Assembly (NCBI GenBank): GCA_007449985.2
Contig: VIIQ02000032.1
Coordinates: 372,001-436,000, forward strand
Direction: 5' to 3'
Length of the DNA: 64,000 nucleotides
Origin: Desmodesmus armatus
Lineage: Eukaryota; Chlorophyta; Chlorophyceae; Sphaeropleales; Scenedesmaceae
The notes under the pieces were generated by a model. That model had not been told where the DNA came from and did no database searches. It worked only from the letters and a program-made list of their open reading frames with translations. The stretch's first letter is position 1. Each line of letters begins with the position of its first letter. Below are positions 1 through 11,500 of this stretch, in pieces. Both the position numbers and the translations under genes were made by a program.

Positions 1-12
1 TGGCATGTCACA

Positions 13-91
13 CACTTTTTGAGACTAGCCTGTCAACATCATGACTGGGCATCATGACATGTACCTGATGGATGCAACTCATGTGTTCAAC
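13..91. repeat. Dispersed repeat, copy A
   Basis: About 79 bases here are similar by eye (roughly 80%) to 62171-62246. Both copies contain the blocks TTTTGAGACTAG, CTGTC.ACATCA and CATGTACCTG in the same order and on the same strand. This copy lies in an RPA1 intron and the other in a CYP710 intron. The family is not recognised. Confidence 0.55.
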
Positions 92-264
92 TCCCCGCAC
101 ACTCCGAACGCCACCCTTCCTGCTGCAGCCATATCATGCGCTAGCATGCACTGCTGCCTCCCACATAACGCACGCATCTCAGACTGCGGGCATGCGCACT
201 GCTATGTTTCACCACACTAGTGCTGTACACCCCTGTGCCCTTACTGCTGTGAACAAGCGCTCAC

Positions 265-3200
265 CTTGCGTCCGATGTGCTTGACCAGCTTGTCAAAGGG
301 CACCAGGTCCACCTGCAGGTCTGCTGAGATGCCGCTCTGGTCTTTGGCCTCCTCAACCTCAGTCCTGGTTTGAAGGTAGCAGTGGTGGTGGTGGCAGCAG
401 CGGGTGAGGGTGTAAGACGCTAAGCTTGAAGACAGCCGATAAAGTGTGTGTGTGTGTGTGGAGGGGGGGGGAGTGGAAGCAGTAGTGGTGGTGATGACAG
501 GGGGGGGCAGGGGGGCGAGTTGAGTGTCAACCTCAGTCCTGGGTGGGCAATGTGGTGGCACAGGCAGCAAGGCGGGGGGGGGGGGTGTCACTATGCCATT
601 ATTTTGAAGGGTCAGTATGCTTTTCATAAAGAAGAACGACACAAACAGCTGCAGCCGCCAGGGAAAGCAGGCAAATGGCAATGGCTTGAAGCAGCATTTC
701 TTGTGCACAGTCCCTTGGGCTTCACAGGCAGCATGCACGAACAGACCCCCAGCCACACCTGTTGTCAAAGTTGATCTGGTAGTCGTTCCTGACAGTTGCG
801 TACTGCTTGTTGGCGGGCTTCACGCTGAAGTTGGTGAAGTAGTACACCTACCGGGTGGACACAGACACACAGCAGCACATGCCAGACAGCATGAGCATCG
901 TGTCATGTTGTCAAGCAACTGATTGCTTTGACGCATGGGCAAGCAGTCGATGCACCATGACTGGGACCGCCAGAGGCACACTTACGGACATGTTGAGTCT
1001 GCAAGGGGCGCAGGGTGTATGTTGGCCAGCACTTGGTGGCGGTGGTGGTGGTGGGGGTCGCTCTCTGCGCCTGAACACCTTCACAAACTGCTCTTTGAGG
1101 CCTCGACCTTTATCTTTGCTTTCTTTTCACAAGGCAGATTTATGTCAATCCCAAGCACAATCCCAGGCACCCACCTTGGCCTCCTCCAGGCTGTCATAGA
1201 ACTTGTCAGCAGACTCACGCCAGAAGCTGCCCTCAATCTGAGTGCCCTGCAGGTCACACAGCAGCACAGCCAAACACTGAGGGCCAGGCCTCAACCTGGT
1301 TGGCCTGTGCCCCATGGGCCCTTGCTGTTGCTGCAGTCAAGCACCACTCAAAGGGCTCCTTTGGAGGACAGTTTATGATGCAGCCCAACGCATATATGGG
1401 ATTGTTGCTGCCCACCATATCGTCAGCCTCACCCACAACCTGGCCTGCTCCCGCAAACCAACACCCCAACCCGCTGCCCTCCTACCTGTGCATCCACCAG
1501 CTCCACACTGAAGATGTTTGTCTGTGCACCACCCCCACGGCCGATGGAGCGCATCAGCCCCTTGCGGGTAACCCGGGCCTTGATGCACCACTGCAGGAGT
1601 CAGCACCAGCACACAGACACATGCAGACAGCAGCAGCCCACACCTGAGCATTCTGCAACCACTCATGCTGTGCACCTGCACATAGGTGCACAGGCCAGGA
1701 GATGACACCTGCTGCAGGGATTTTGCAAATGGCCCACGCTTCTGCAAGACCATACACCATGGAGCTCTATCCTGCAGCTGTTCTGCTCAACAGCAAGCAG
1801 GCCGCACATGCTCTTTGTGGCTGCTGCTTACGTTCTTGTTGTATGGGTTGAGCGCTGCGATGGGCTGCACTCCAGCGCGCTCCGCCACTGCGATGGGTGA
1901 CGCCGTGGGGCGTGCTGTGCTGGCCACTGACATGGGGGTGAAGCTGGGCTGGTGGCTCACTGAGGGCGTGAACCCAGGGGTGCCCTTGACCCTGCAGGAC
2001 ACACAGGTCCAATCCAGAGCTTACACAATATGCGGCAGCAGTTGCCATTTACGGAGATGGTGCTCTGCAGGGTAACAGGTGATAAGTAATGCAACTGGTA
2101 GTTGATGTGGATCTTGCACACTGCTAAAGATGGTTAACCGGCAGCGCCCGTGTGGTGCAAGCTGGTGACCCAAAGCTTCACGGCAGGTAGCCAGATGCAG
2201 GATGCATCATGTGCGGAGGCCAAGTCGGTCTGTGCTACATGCGGCGAGTCAGCACGCAAGCCCCACAGCGTTTGAATGTACTCACTCCTCTGAGGGTGAG
2301 GGTGTTGGTCCCGGTGTGAGCAGCGACCTTGCCCCTCCTGCGGCTGCTGGGGGTGTGGTTTGGCCCTGCCCCTGCTGCCTGCCTGCGGGCGTGCTGGGTG
2401 GCTGGGACTTGGCTGCTGTGGGGGTGGCGTGCTGGTCAGGCTTGCTGCCTGCGGCGTCTGAGGCTGCTGCTGCTGTTGCGTCTGTCGCGTCCTTGCCGCT
2501 GCCCTGCTGCAGCACTTTCATGGTTGTCACGATCAGGGTTGGCACTCCCTGCAGCTCGTTCATCACGTAGTTCTGCAGGCAGGGAATGGCAGTGAGTGGT
2601 TTGAGACCGTGCAGCAGCTTCTAGTCAGAACACTTGCCATGACGATTCGATGCTGATGTCATGCAGATGGCCAGATGCTGCATCATGTTGCTATGCGGGC
2701 ACAGCGAAGTCACGGTCCGTGTCGCAACCACACTCCTTGCCTATCTTGGTTCTGAGTATCAGTTGCTGGCGTTGACTCATCTACTCACCTCCAAGTTGCA
2801 CACTGTGCCGTCCTTGAGGGAGAGGGTGCCTGCATCCAGCGCTGTTCTGATCTGCAGGAGGTGGTGAACAGGCACATGTGTGTGAAACATGCAGTTCTTC
2901 CACCGTGCCCAACACACCATCGCTGTTGCAGCCAGCTTCCCTTGTACAACTTTTCTGGGCCACTGCATGCCTCTGGCTGGGGGCTTGATGCAGGGTGGCG
3001 TTGGGATGGTGCTGTCAGCAGGATATTGAATCAACAGCACAACCAGCTCACCTGGCTTGCCAACATGCCCTTGATATTGGAAACCCCGTCTGTGAAGGTG
3101 CAGGTGTATTTCCCGTTGGCAAGCTTCGTGACCTCAACCACCTGTGCAGGGGTGCGGCAACAGCATGGAGCAATGAGTTCATGGGCTGATGATGGGGAGC

Positions 3201-3411
3201 TGTGGCTGCCAATCAGGTGGACACCTCACAACCTCACAGCACCTGAAAATGAATTTGCTTGTTGCATATGCAAATACAGATTCCACTAAGCAGGCTCTCG
3301 GGTTCGATTCAACACAGCCAGCTCAAACTGCACCTTGAGAGTGGCTGGGTCTGTCGTCCCACCCTCTTTGACTTTGGCCACTGCCCCAGCGGTCAGCTGA
3401 ACGGATGCCAT
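265..3411 (-). CDS. RPA1: Replication protein A 70 kDa subunit (RPA1), N-terminal part
   Basis: Large subunit of the nuclear single-stranded-DNA-binding complex RPA, used in replication, repair and recombination. Nine exons join in frame for 348 codons: 3411-3334, 3141-3052, 2851-2789, 2572-2286, 1991-1832, 1590-1486, 1246-1175, 847-759, 364-265. Residues 1-77 match the N-terminal protein-interaction OB fold (LTAGAVAKV start, MLASQ). A Gln/Ala/Pro-rich linker follows. DNA-binding domain A begins at about residue 216 with PIAALNPYNKN-WCIKARVT and continues through FSVELVDAQ, FWRESADKFYDSLEE and KPANKQYATVRNDYQINF, which are typical RPA1 blocks. The last exon enters DBD-B (VPFDKLVKHIGRK). The rest of DBD-B and the zinc-bearing DBD-C lie beyond the left edge. 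The start is the ATG at 3411, whose first residues match the family N terminus. The family identity is firm; the N-terminal OB fold looks somewhat short, so a small exon may be missed. Confidence 0.9.
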
Positions 3412-5298
3412 GTGTCTGCTCCACCTGCTTGCCTTTGGTTGCTGAAGTTGAAAGCAGTGATCAAGTGGTGTGTTGCACAAGGCAAGTAGCAGCCTGCAAG
3501 GTTGTGGAAGTGCCACTGAATGAAAGCTATGAACAAAAGTGCATACAGGGGCACGGCCGTTGCGTACGGTTTCGGATGCCATTTCAAGGATGATTTGAAT
3601 TTGTAACAAGTGTGTTGCCTGTCACAAGGTCGACGGTTTGTCAATCAGTATGTCAATCTGCGCCTTTTAGAGGAGGTATCGGCCCTTGAGTTTGTTGGCG
3701 ATGCACCATACCCGCCGGGCGTAGTTCCTGTGATCTGGCACAGCAGTACCGGCAGATGATCCTCTCCTTGAATTAAAGGGTGCTGTTGTGAGTTCCGCAT
3801 AGGACAGCTGAATTTCGGAGGTCACAATCATGACCACAGTGCAGCAGTGAAGAAAGTCGCCGTGAACTTACAGTCTGCCAGGCTAGCAGCACCACCGACC
3901 ACAGATGGGCTGTTGAACTGGGGGGTCACAAGACAGACGCCACAATACACCCAGCCTGCCCAAACTTTTTTTTGGACACCGCATACACTTTGGGTCCCTG
4001 TCCACACATAGATAAAGACACGTCATGATGCAGCAGCCTTGGCTTGCACCACGCAGATGACCAACCACCTGGTATTGACATGAACAGTTCTAATCAGCAA
4101 ACCGGATCTGAGACAAAACAAACTGCCATCCACCAACACTACCCTGGCCCTGCAGGGCTGTCGGATGGAGGCGATACAAGCCACAAACCACAGTACCCGC
4201 ACCACCCATACCCAAAGCCCCCTCCCTTTCCCCACAGTGACGAAAACGCATCCTTGCAGGGGACATGCGGCCCTGTTACGGAAACAATTCACAGTGCTGT
4301 GACGCTACCTGGCCAGTGATGTGTGTACAACCCCTCAAGTGCCTCCCAACAAGTCCCACAAGTGCGCGCCACCGCTGCTGCTGACGCACCGCAGTCCTCC
4401 TAGCTTGACATAGCAAGTGTTGCCGCAACACACGATGACAAACACAGACAGCATTGTGAATGCTGGCGGCTTATAGCCGCACTGCTGGCGGCCCAAACAA
4501 GCTCTGCACAACAGTCAGTGTGGGCGTACTTGGTGCGGGCGCGAACACCAAACAGCACACAAGCAGCAGCAGCCTCAAGCTGGGTGATGCAGGTACCTTG
4601 AGGGTTGACCTGCCCAAAGACCATCCACACCCGGCACAGATGGCCATGCATGTACATGTACATAGGATGCAAGGGCGGAACATGAGCCATCCCACCCCTG
4701 CATGCGGCAAAACCATGCCACCCCTGCATGCACAACAACAGATGTCACCCATCACACCAAGCCTGCAGCCCCAAGGCGCGCTACGTAAATGGCAACACAC
4801 TGCTAACTGTTGCCAACACTGGGCACCTGTGCTGACCGCAAGCTGCGCTCCTGCTGCCAGCACGGCATCATAGACCAACTCACCACCCACAAAACCCTCC
4901 CTGCTCTGAAACACCCTCAGGCAAGCACAAAAGAGCCGCCCCACATCTCTGCATTTGACATCTGTACACCCCTCGTCAATCAACCAAGCCGTGAGTAGAC
5001 TATGCCCCGCACTTGGGCCACCATCCACGCGTTCCGACCAAGCCCAGAACCCTGCAAATTGCACAGACACCACTCTGTGTGACCAACCCCCAGGAAGAAC
5101 AGGGACTGACGCATCCACCCACTGATCAAACCAGCTGGCATGCCGCCTGCTGGTTGGTGCAACAGCAAACGTGCAGCAGCCACACTTACAGCAACTCATC
5201 GCGCTGCACCAGGTGATCAGCAGCAGCAGCAACACTCCAAGGGCAGTGTGCGGCGCAGCTTATGGTCCTTGGACCTTGCAGCCCTCACCCTACGCCAT
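3412..5298. other. Intergenic: RPA1 upstream region and 3' flank of the ankyrin-RING gene
   Basis: I see no convincing gene here. Long open frames exist (for example the minus strand at 4471-5235), but they are Cys/Leu-rich, lack an ATG near the start and show no domain. The left part should hold the RPA1 promoter and 5' UTR, and the right part the ankyrin-RING 3' UTR. Confidence 0.5.
5186..5190 (-). terminator. Possible TGTAA polyadenylation signal of the ankyrin-RING gene
   Basis: The minus strand reads TGTAA about 110 bases after the RING stop codon at 5299. TGTAA is the known chlorophyte polyadenylation signal. A 5-mer occurs often by chance, so this rests on position only. Confidence 0.35.
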
Positions 5299-6969
5299 TC
5301 AGTGCCCTGAGCCGGGTGCGTTGCTGTGCAGTGTCACCCGCCTGTTGAAAGGCTGGCTGCACACAGGACACATGCTACCAGCCATCTCCAACGTCTCGCT
5401 GCACTGCACACACGCCACCAGGTGCTTGCACGGCAGCAGCAGCACGCGGCGAGGGTTGCGTTGACACACGCCACACAGCGTATCGTCAATAGAGCCCGCT
5501 TGCTGACCCTGCTGCTGGCTCTGCTGCTGCTGCTGCAGCCCTGCAGACGCATCCGCAACGGCCGCCGCCGCAGCAGCCGCTGCAGCGGCCGCCATAGCTG
5601 GGTTGTACCCTCCTTGAGGGACACCTAGCAGCCCAGGCTGTAGCAGCGGGTTGTGCAAGGCATGCAGCAGCGGCTGGCCCCGCAGCATCTGCTGCTGCAT
5701 CAGGTGCGGCTGCTGCATCCACATCGCCTGGCTCTGCTGCGCAGCCGCGACGGCCGCCGCCTGCTGCCGCTGCTGCTGCATCTGCAGCGACTGCAACTGC
5801 TGTGGAGTGAGCCCCAGCCCGCCGGCCAACACACTGTTGGGCCCATTCAGCATCGGAGCAACCCCACCCAGGGGCTGAGAGGCTGCAGCGGCTGCGACGG
5901 CGGCTGCAGCCGCCGCACTGGCGGCGGCTGTCGCCTCCCTGGCAGCCTTGGCAGCTTGAGCTGCCTGTGCTGCCTGGCTGAGGAGATGCTGCTGCTGCTG
6001 CTGCTGCCCGGCAGCAGCAGCATTGCCGCCTGTGCCTCCTGCCTGCTGCTGTGCGGCAGGGGTTCTGCCACTGCCAGATGCACCTGCGGAAACAGCCTGC
6101 CTGCCGCTGCCTGCAGGGGAGGGGGGTGCTGCTCCTCGTTGCGCACTCCCACCACTGCCAGCAGCTCCTGCAGGTGCCCCTGCGTACATGCCAGGAGTGT
6201 TGGACCTATCTGGGGGACCTGTACCGCTTGCACTGCCGCCCGCTGCTCCAGAAGCAGTACCGCCAGCAGGACCCACTCCTGCAGAGTCCCGGCGTGTCAG
6301 CTGGTTCAGCCCTGCAGAGCCCTTGCCGTTGCTTGCTGCACCAGCAGAGGGTGCACCCACAGGGCCAGGTGCCGCTGCTGCTGCAGGAGTCCCAGGGCTT
6401 GTGCCCATGCCCACTGCCCCAACATCACCCCCTGTGGGACCCCTGAACCAGAACTGAGCACCGGACATGGTGCTCTGCCCTGCCCAGAGAGAGTTAGACC
6501 CCATTGGCTGACCCATGCCCTGCTGCTGCTGCTGCCGCGGCTGCACCCCGGCCCCTGGCCCCTGCTGCTGGTGCTGCTGGTTGCCTTGCCCAGGTGGGCC
6601 GGCAGTCGGCCCACCTTGCCCGCCTGCTGCTGCTGGCCCACCTGCCGCACCCTTGCCGCGCCGCCCAGGTGCTGCTGCTGGGCCGGCTAGGGAGCTGGGT
6701 CCCCCAGGGGGGCCAGGGGGCCCACAGGTGCCCCTGGTGCTGCTGCTGCAGCACCCCTTGCTGCAAAGGCCGAGGGCGCGGGCACCTGTTCATCGAGGAA
6801 GGGCGATAGGCCGGTGCTGATAGATGACGCAGCAGGCGCCGGCACAACTTCGTCTAAGGGTGACAGCTCCTGCTGCTGCTGTTGTGGCGGTTGCTGCTGT
6901 TGCTGCTGCTGCTGTTGCATTTGGACAGGCTGCTGTGGCATTTGCTGCTGCTGCCGTGGAGCCTGCAGG

Positions 6970-7001
<32 letters not shown>

Positions 7002-7338
7002 TGCCTGCTGAGAGGGAGGCTGTAGCTGCAGCTCCGGTGGTGCTGCCCCCCTGCTAGGCCCAAGAGGAGCCAAGTTGGGTGACAGAAGCGGTGCAGCTGC
7101 CTGCTGTGCGAAGGCAGACGGCGGTGCAGGCTGCTGCTGCTGCTGCTGGGGTGCGGACTGGGCCTGCTGTTGCTGCCGCTGCTGCTGTTGCGAGACAGGA
7201 GCAGCCTCGGGTGACGAGACCTGCTCTTGTGCAGGCCTAGATGCAGCCCTGCTAGGAGCCTGCTGCTGCTGCTGCTGCTTTGCTCCGCGCTGCTGCTGTG
7301 TCTGCTGCTTGGGGGACAGTAATGCAGCTGGCACCGAG

Positions 7339-7382
<44 letters not shown>

Positions 7383-8531
7383 TTGTGGCGGTTGCAGCAA
7401 GGCAGCCCATCCACGCTTCACAGGGGCAGCGCTACCCGCCCCCTGCTGCTGTTGCGGCAGCGACTGTGCCTGCTGCAACTGCTGCTGCTGCTGTTGGGGA
7501 GGCGGCGGCTGCCGGAGCTGCTGCTGCTGCTGTTGTGCAGGCTGGCGCACCGGCGTGGGCTGGGGTACAGGCTGGTCAGCTGAGGGCTTCCGGAGCTTCT
7601 TGCCAGCCTGCTGCCAGTCATTGGTGACATCTCCACCCCAGGTGCCTGCAGCTGCGCCACTGACGTGGTTGCTTGAGTCTGCATGCTGTTGCTGCTGCTG
7701 CTGCTCGCGCTGCTGGCGGAGCATCTGCTGGTGCTGCAGCTTCTTCTGCTGCCGCCTGCTGACCGGCTGCTGTTGCTGCTGCTGCTGCGGTGGCTGCTGT
7801 TGCTGTGGGGGCTGCTGCTGCTGCTGCTCATCACCTCTCTCGGCAGCAGCAAGCTGCTCAGCAGCAAAGTTATACTTTGCAGGAGGCTGCTGCTGCTGCT
7901 GCTGTGGCTGCTTGCCCGCCGCGCGCTGCTGTTGCTGCTGCTGCTGCTGTTGCCTTTGCTGGTCCTGCTGCTTCTGCCGAGCAGCTGCAGCTACTGCTTG
8001 CCGGTCCTGCTCCTGCTGCCGCTCGACCTCCTGCTGCTGCTGCCGCTCCTGCTCCTCCTGCTGCTGCTGGCGCTGCTGCCGCAGCTTGTCCTGCTGCTGC
8101 CTGTGCCGCTGCTGTTCGGCCTGCTGCTCCGCAAGCTTGACTTGGATCTGCTGCTCCAACTTCTCCAGGTCACTGACACCACGGCCAGGCTGCTGCTGCT
8201 GTTGCTTGTCATCTGCATCACTGCCATCAACACCAGACCCCTCAGCATCGCGATCGGACGCCGAGTCTCCCTTCTCACCCCCAGATCCGGCCCCTGACCT
8301 TGCCCCGGCAGCTTTGGAGGCCTGCGACCCCGCAGCTGGCTTGCGCTTTTTCTCCTTTTTCTTCTTCTTCCTGCCAGCCGCCACCGCGCTAGCAGCAATG
8401 CTGCCGCCGATCGCATCAATGGCAGCAGCGAGCGCGTCAAGATCCTCTTCGTCATCTGCTGCAGCAGGGCCATTGCTAGATGCTGTCGGTTCTGCGTCCG
8501 CACCCTCGGCAGCTGCTGCAGAAGACCCAGG

Positions 8532-8564
<33 letters not shown>

Positions 8565-11500
8565 AGACCCGGCCAAGGTGCTGCCAGCAGCGCCGCCGCT
8601 GCTGCTGGCAGCCGCCGCTGATGCGGGCCTGCTGTTGGGGCTGGCCTGGCTGCTGGCGTCTGCTGATGCTGCTGCTTGCTGGCTGCTTGGTAGCTGCAGG
8701 CTTGCTGCTCCGCCGCTGCTGGTGCGGGGGAGGAGCGCTGGGAGGGCGGTGCCGGAGCCGGCGCGCAGCTGCTTTCCACGCTTCTCGGCCAGCTTCAACC
8801 GCCACTCCACATGGCTCGGCTGCGTGCACAGAGACGTACAGGCGCACACAAAACCTCATTGCTTGCATTTGGCGCAAGAGTGCAGCAGCTGGTGTTGTCT
8901 GACGCGATGCAAACAAGCGTTTCTGCTCCAACAACCACACATGCTCGCTGATGCTGCAAAAGATCCACATTGAACCTCCCTGTCCACTCCCCAAGCCACA
9001 ACATGCCACAGCGCAGCATCAGCCTTGCTCTGCCTATGGTGACTCTCTGCACCGCCTCTCCCCACCCGAGCAGCCAATTACTCAACAGCTCCCACTCACT
9101 AACAGCCCCTCAATACAGCTCCCCCCCCCCCCACCTTGTTGGTTGTGATGTTGCAGATCCACTTCACCACATCACCCCCGGCCACCCCACGCGCGGTCTT
9201 GCCGTGTGGCCAGCTGCAGCCCGCCTCCACCAGCTTCACCACAGCCTCCAGGTGGCCCCAGTAGGCAGCAATCTGAGCAGGGTTGCCCTTGTCAGGGTCT
9301 GTGACCTCGTAGCTGGCACCAGCAGCTGCAGGGCAGCATGCATAGCAGGTGGGAGTGGACAGCAAGATGCACGTTGATTAGGAGGATTGTACAGCACAGC
9401 ACAGCAAGATTACAGCACAGCACAGCAAGATGGATGGTCAGTTGGGGATGCGGGGTTGCCCTTCTGAGGGTCTGTGACCTCGTAGCTGGCGCCACCAGCT
9501 GCAGCAGGTGGGGATGGGACACAGGGAGAGTCATGCCGGTTGGGTGCCACGGGTGCCGCAGGACTGCAGTTGTATGCTCGTATGATGGTTGGCACTTGCA
9601 GATACGCACATCCAGGATGAAGGCTAAGGGTGGTACTGCCTTGCTGGCATGCAGCAACAGCACGTCCCTAGGGGTTGGAGCCCTGCAGCCCAGCCCTTGC
9701 CCACCACTCACCTAGGAGGGCCTCGATCGATTCCACACAACCCCTGCTGGCAGCAATCATGAGTGCTGTCCAGCCCCTGTTCTCAGGCAGGTTCAGGTCA
9801 GCACCAGCCTCAGCCAGCACCTTCACAACCTGCACAGCACAGCACAGCACGGCAAAACATCAACCACTGAGTGCCGACTGGGTCCAATGCAATCATGCAT
9901 GCTGATGCTGTACTGACAGTAGCGAGCCTCCCAACTGACGCGCCAATCAACCAAACGTCGCCCACTCTCGTCCAACGTGCTTGGCAGCACAGAGCATGCA
10001 GCACTTCAACGTGAAGCTTGCTTCTGAGCTGCGCACACTTGCAACACACAGGGCAATCTGCTGGCACAGCAAACCGATCAAACAGTAGGCACAGCTTCAC
10101 CCACGCTGACAAAACTGTTGGCGCAAGTGGTAGCAGCAGCACACAGCATGCAGCCCTTCAACATAAAGCATCTGCGCTGAGCATACTAGCAAAAAAAACA
10201 GAGCAAGACCTTTGCCACAAACCTTAGGGTGCTTCGTCTCTGCGGCTGTGTGCAGCGCTGTGTAGCTGGTCTTGCTGTTGACAGCATTCACAGGGCACCC
10301 AGCCGCAATCAGGGCAGACGCCAGCTTGGCACGCCCATGGAACGCAGCACCGTGCAGCGCTGTGCCGCCCCTGCTGCCCACAATGTCGGCCTTAGCACCA
10401 GCTTCCAGCAGCTCCAGGGCTGCTGCCTCACCCCCATCATCAGGGGCGTTGGCTGCCAGCCACAGCGGTGAGGTCCCATCCATGCGCACCTGCAAGGCAG
10501 TGAATCATTGCCAATGACACATTAGGCACATCAGGCAGAGGGTAAATGTCTGCATGTGCGTGAAATACCCTGACAAACCCAACCATAGATGCATGGATCA
10601 TCCTTCTGAACGAAAAAGAGACCTCAGCAGTGTACGGTGAATGGCTAGTACAAGAGTCCTCCCTGCTAGCATTTGCGCACATCAGCCACACCACAATGTA
10701 GCCATGCCCTGTGGGGTTTGGGGTAATGACAATTGCTTCACCAAGTGAGCAAAACTCAACCCTAACCCTGAACCCTGAACCCTGCCGCACTAAATGTCCA
10801 AACTCACCAGGTTGACGTCAGCTCCATTCTCAATGAGCTCCTTGATGACATCGGTGTGGCCGTAGTAGGCAGCACACGTCATGGGGGTCTCGCCTGCAAC
10901 CACACGCAGCCACACCACCATGTACAGGGAGCTCAGACCGCAATCCAACCACTCCGCAACAACTCCCGAACATTAGCAAACCTACAGGACCTGAATGTCA
11001 TAGCCAGGGCTGCCTGTTACAGGACTACGTCCACCGTGCAATCCTGCTGTAATCAAAAGAGCCCACAGAAGCCTGTTGCAGCAGCAGAACCCCCCGTAGC
11101 AGAGTGGGACAGCAACAGCCGCAGCATGGCGGCGACTGCGACAATGCACCTCAGCAACTGCACAGTGGCAGTGTAGCATGCCTGATGCCGCTTCTTACAG
11201 CAGCTGCTGCAACGGGAGTAGCTACTGAAGGAAGCCGCATCAGGCATGCCACACTGCTGCCGTGCGGCCGTGCGGCTGCTGTTGCACGATGTCGCATCAG
11301 GCATGCTGCACTGTCACAGGAAGGCGCATTCAAATTACTGCCGTACAAGCTTGCAGTCATGCACGGCTGTACATCTGTGTGTCAGCACAAAAGGGCCCGC
11401 CGATGGCCTATGTTGTTATACAGACGCTCTCTACGAATCTGCACTCTCCGTTAATGCAGAACTACGCCAGCAGGCGACCTTGACAACTACGGTTGCTCAC

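Noticed and set aside
1713..1745. AWAICK-like coding stretch in an RPA1 intron
   Set aside because: It resembles the RPA1 block after NPYNKN, but the exon 1590-1486 (WCIKARVT) supplies that block in correct phase, while this one does not fit the phase.
4471..5235. 254-residue minus-strand frame downstream of the RING stop
   Set aside because: No ATG at its 5' end, Cys/Leu-rich composition, no motif; most likely 3' UTR.
7075..8973. 632-residue plus-strand open frame rich in Cys
   Set aside because: It is the antisense of the CAG/polyGln exon; CTG/TGC repetition yields Leu, Cys or Ala runs in every frame. No domain, no splice support.
9380..9440. CRISPR-like short repeats
   Set aside because: Only a two-copy tandem duplication without spacers, in a eukaryotic intron.
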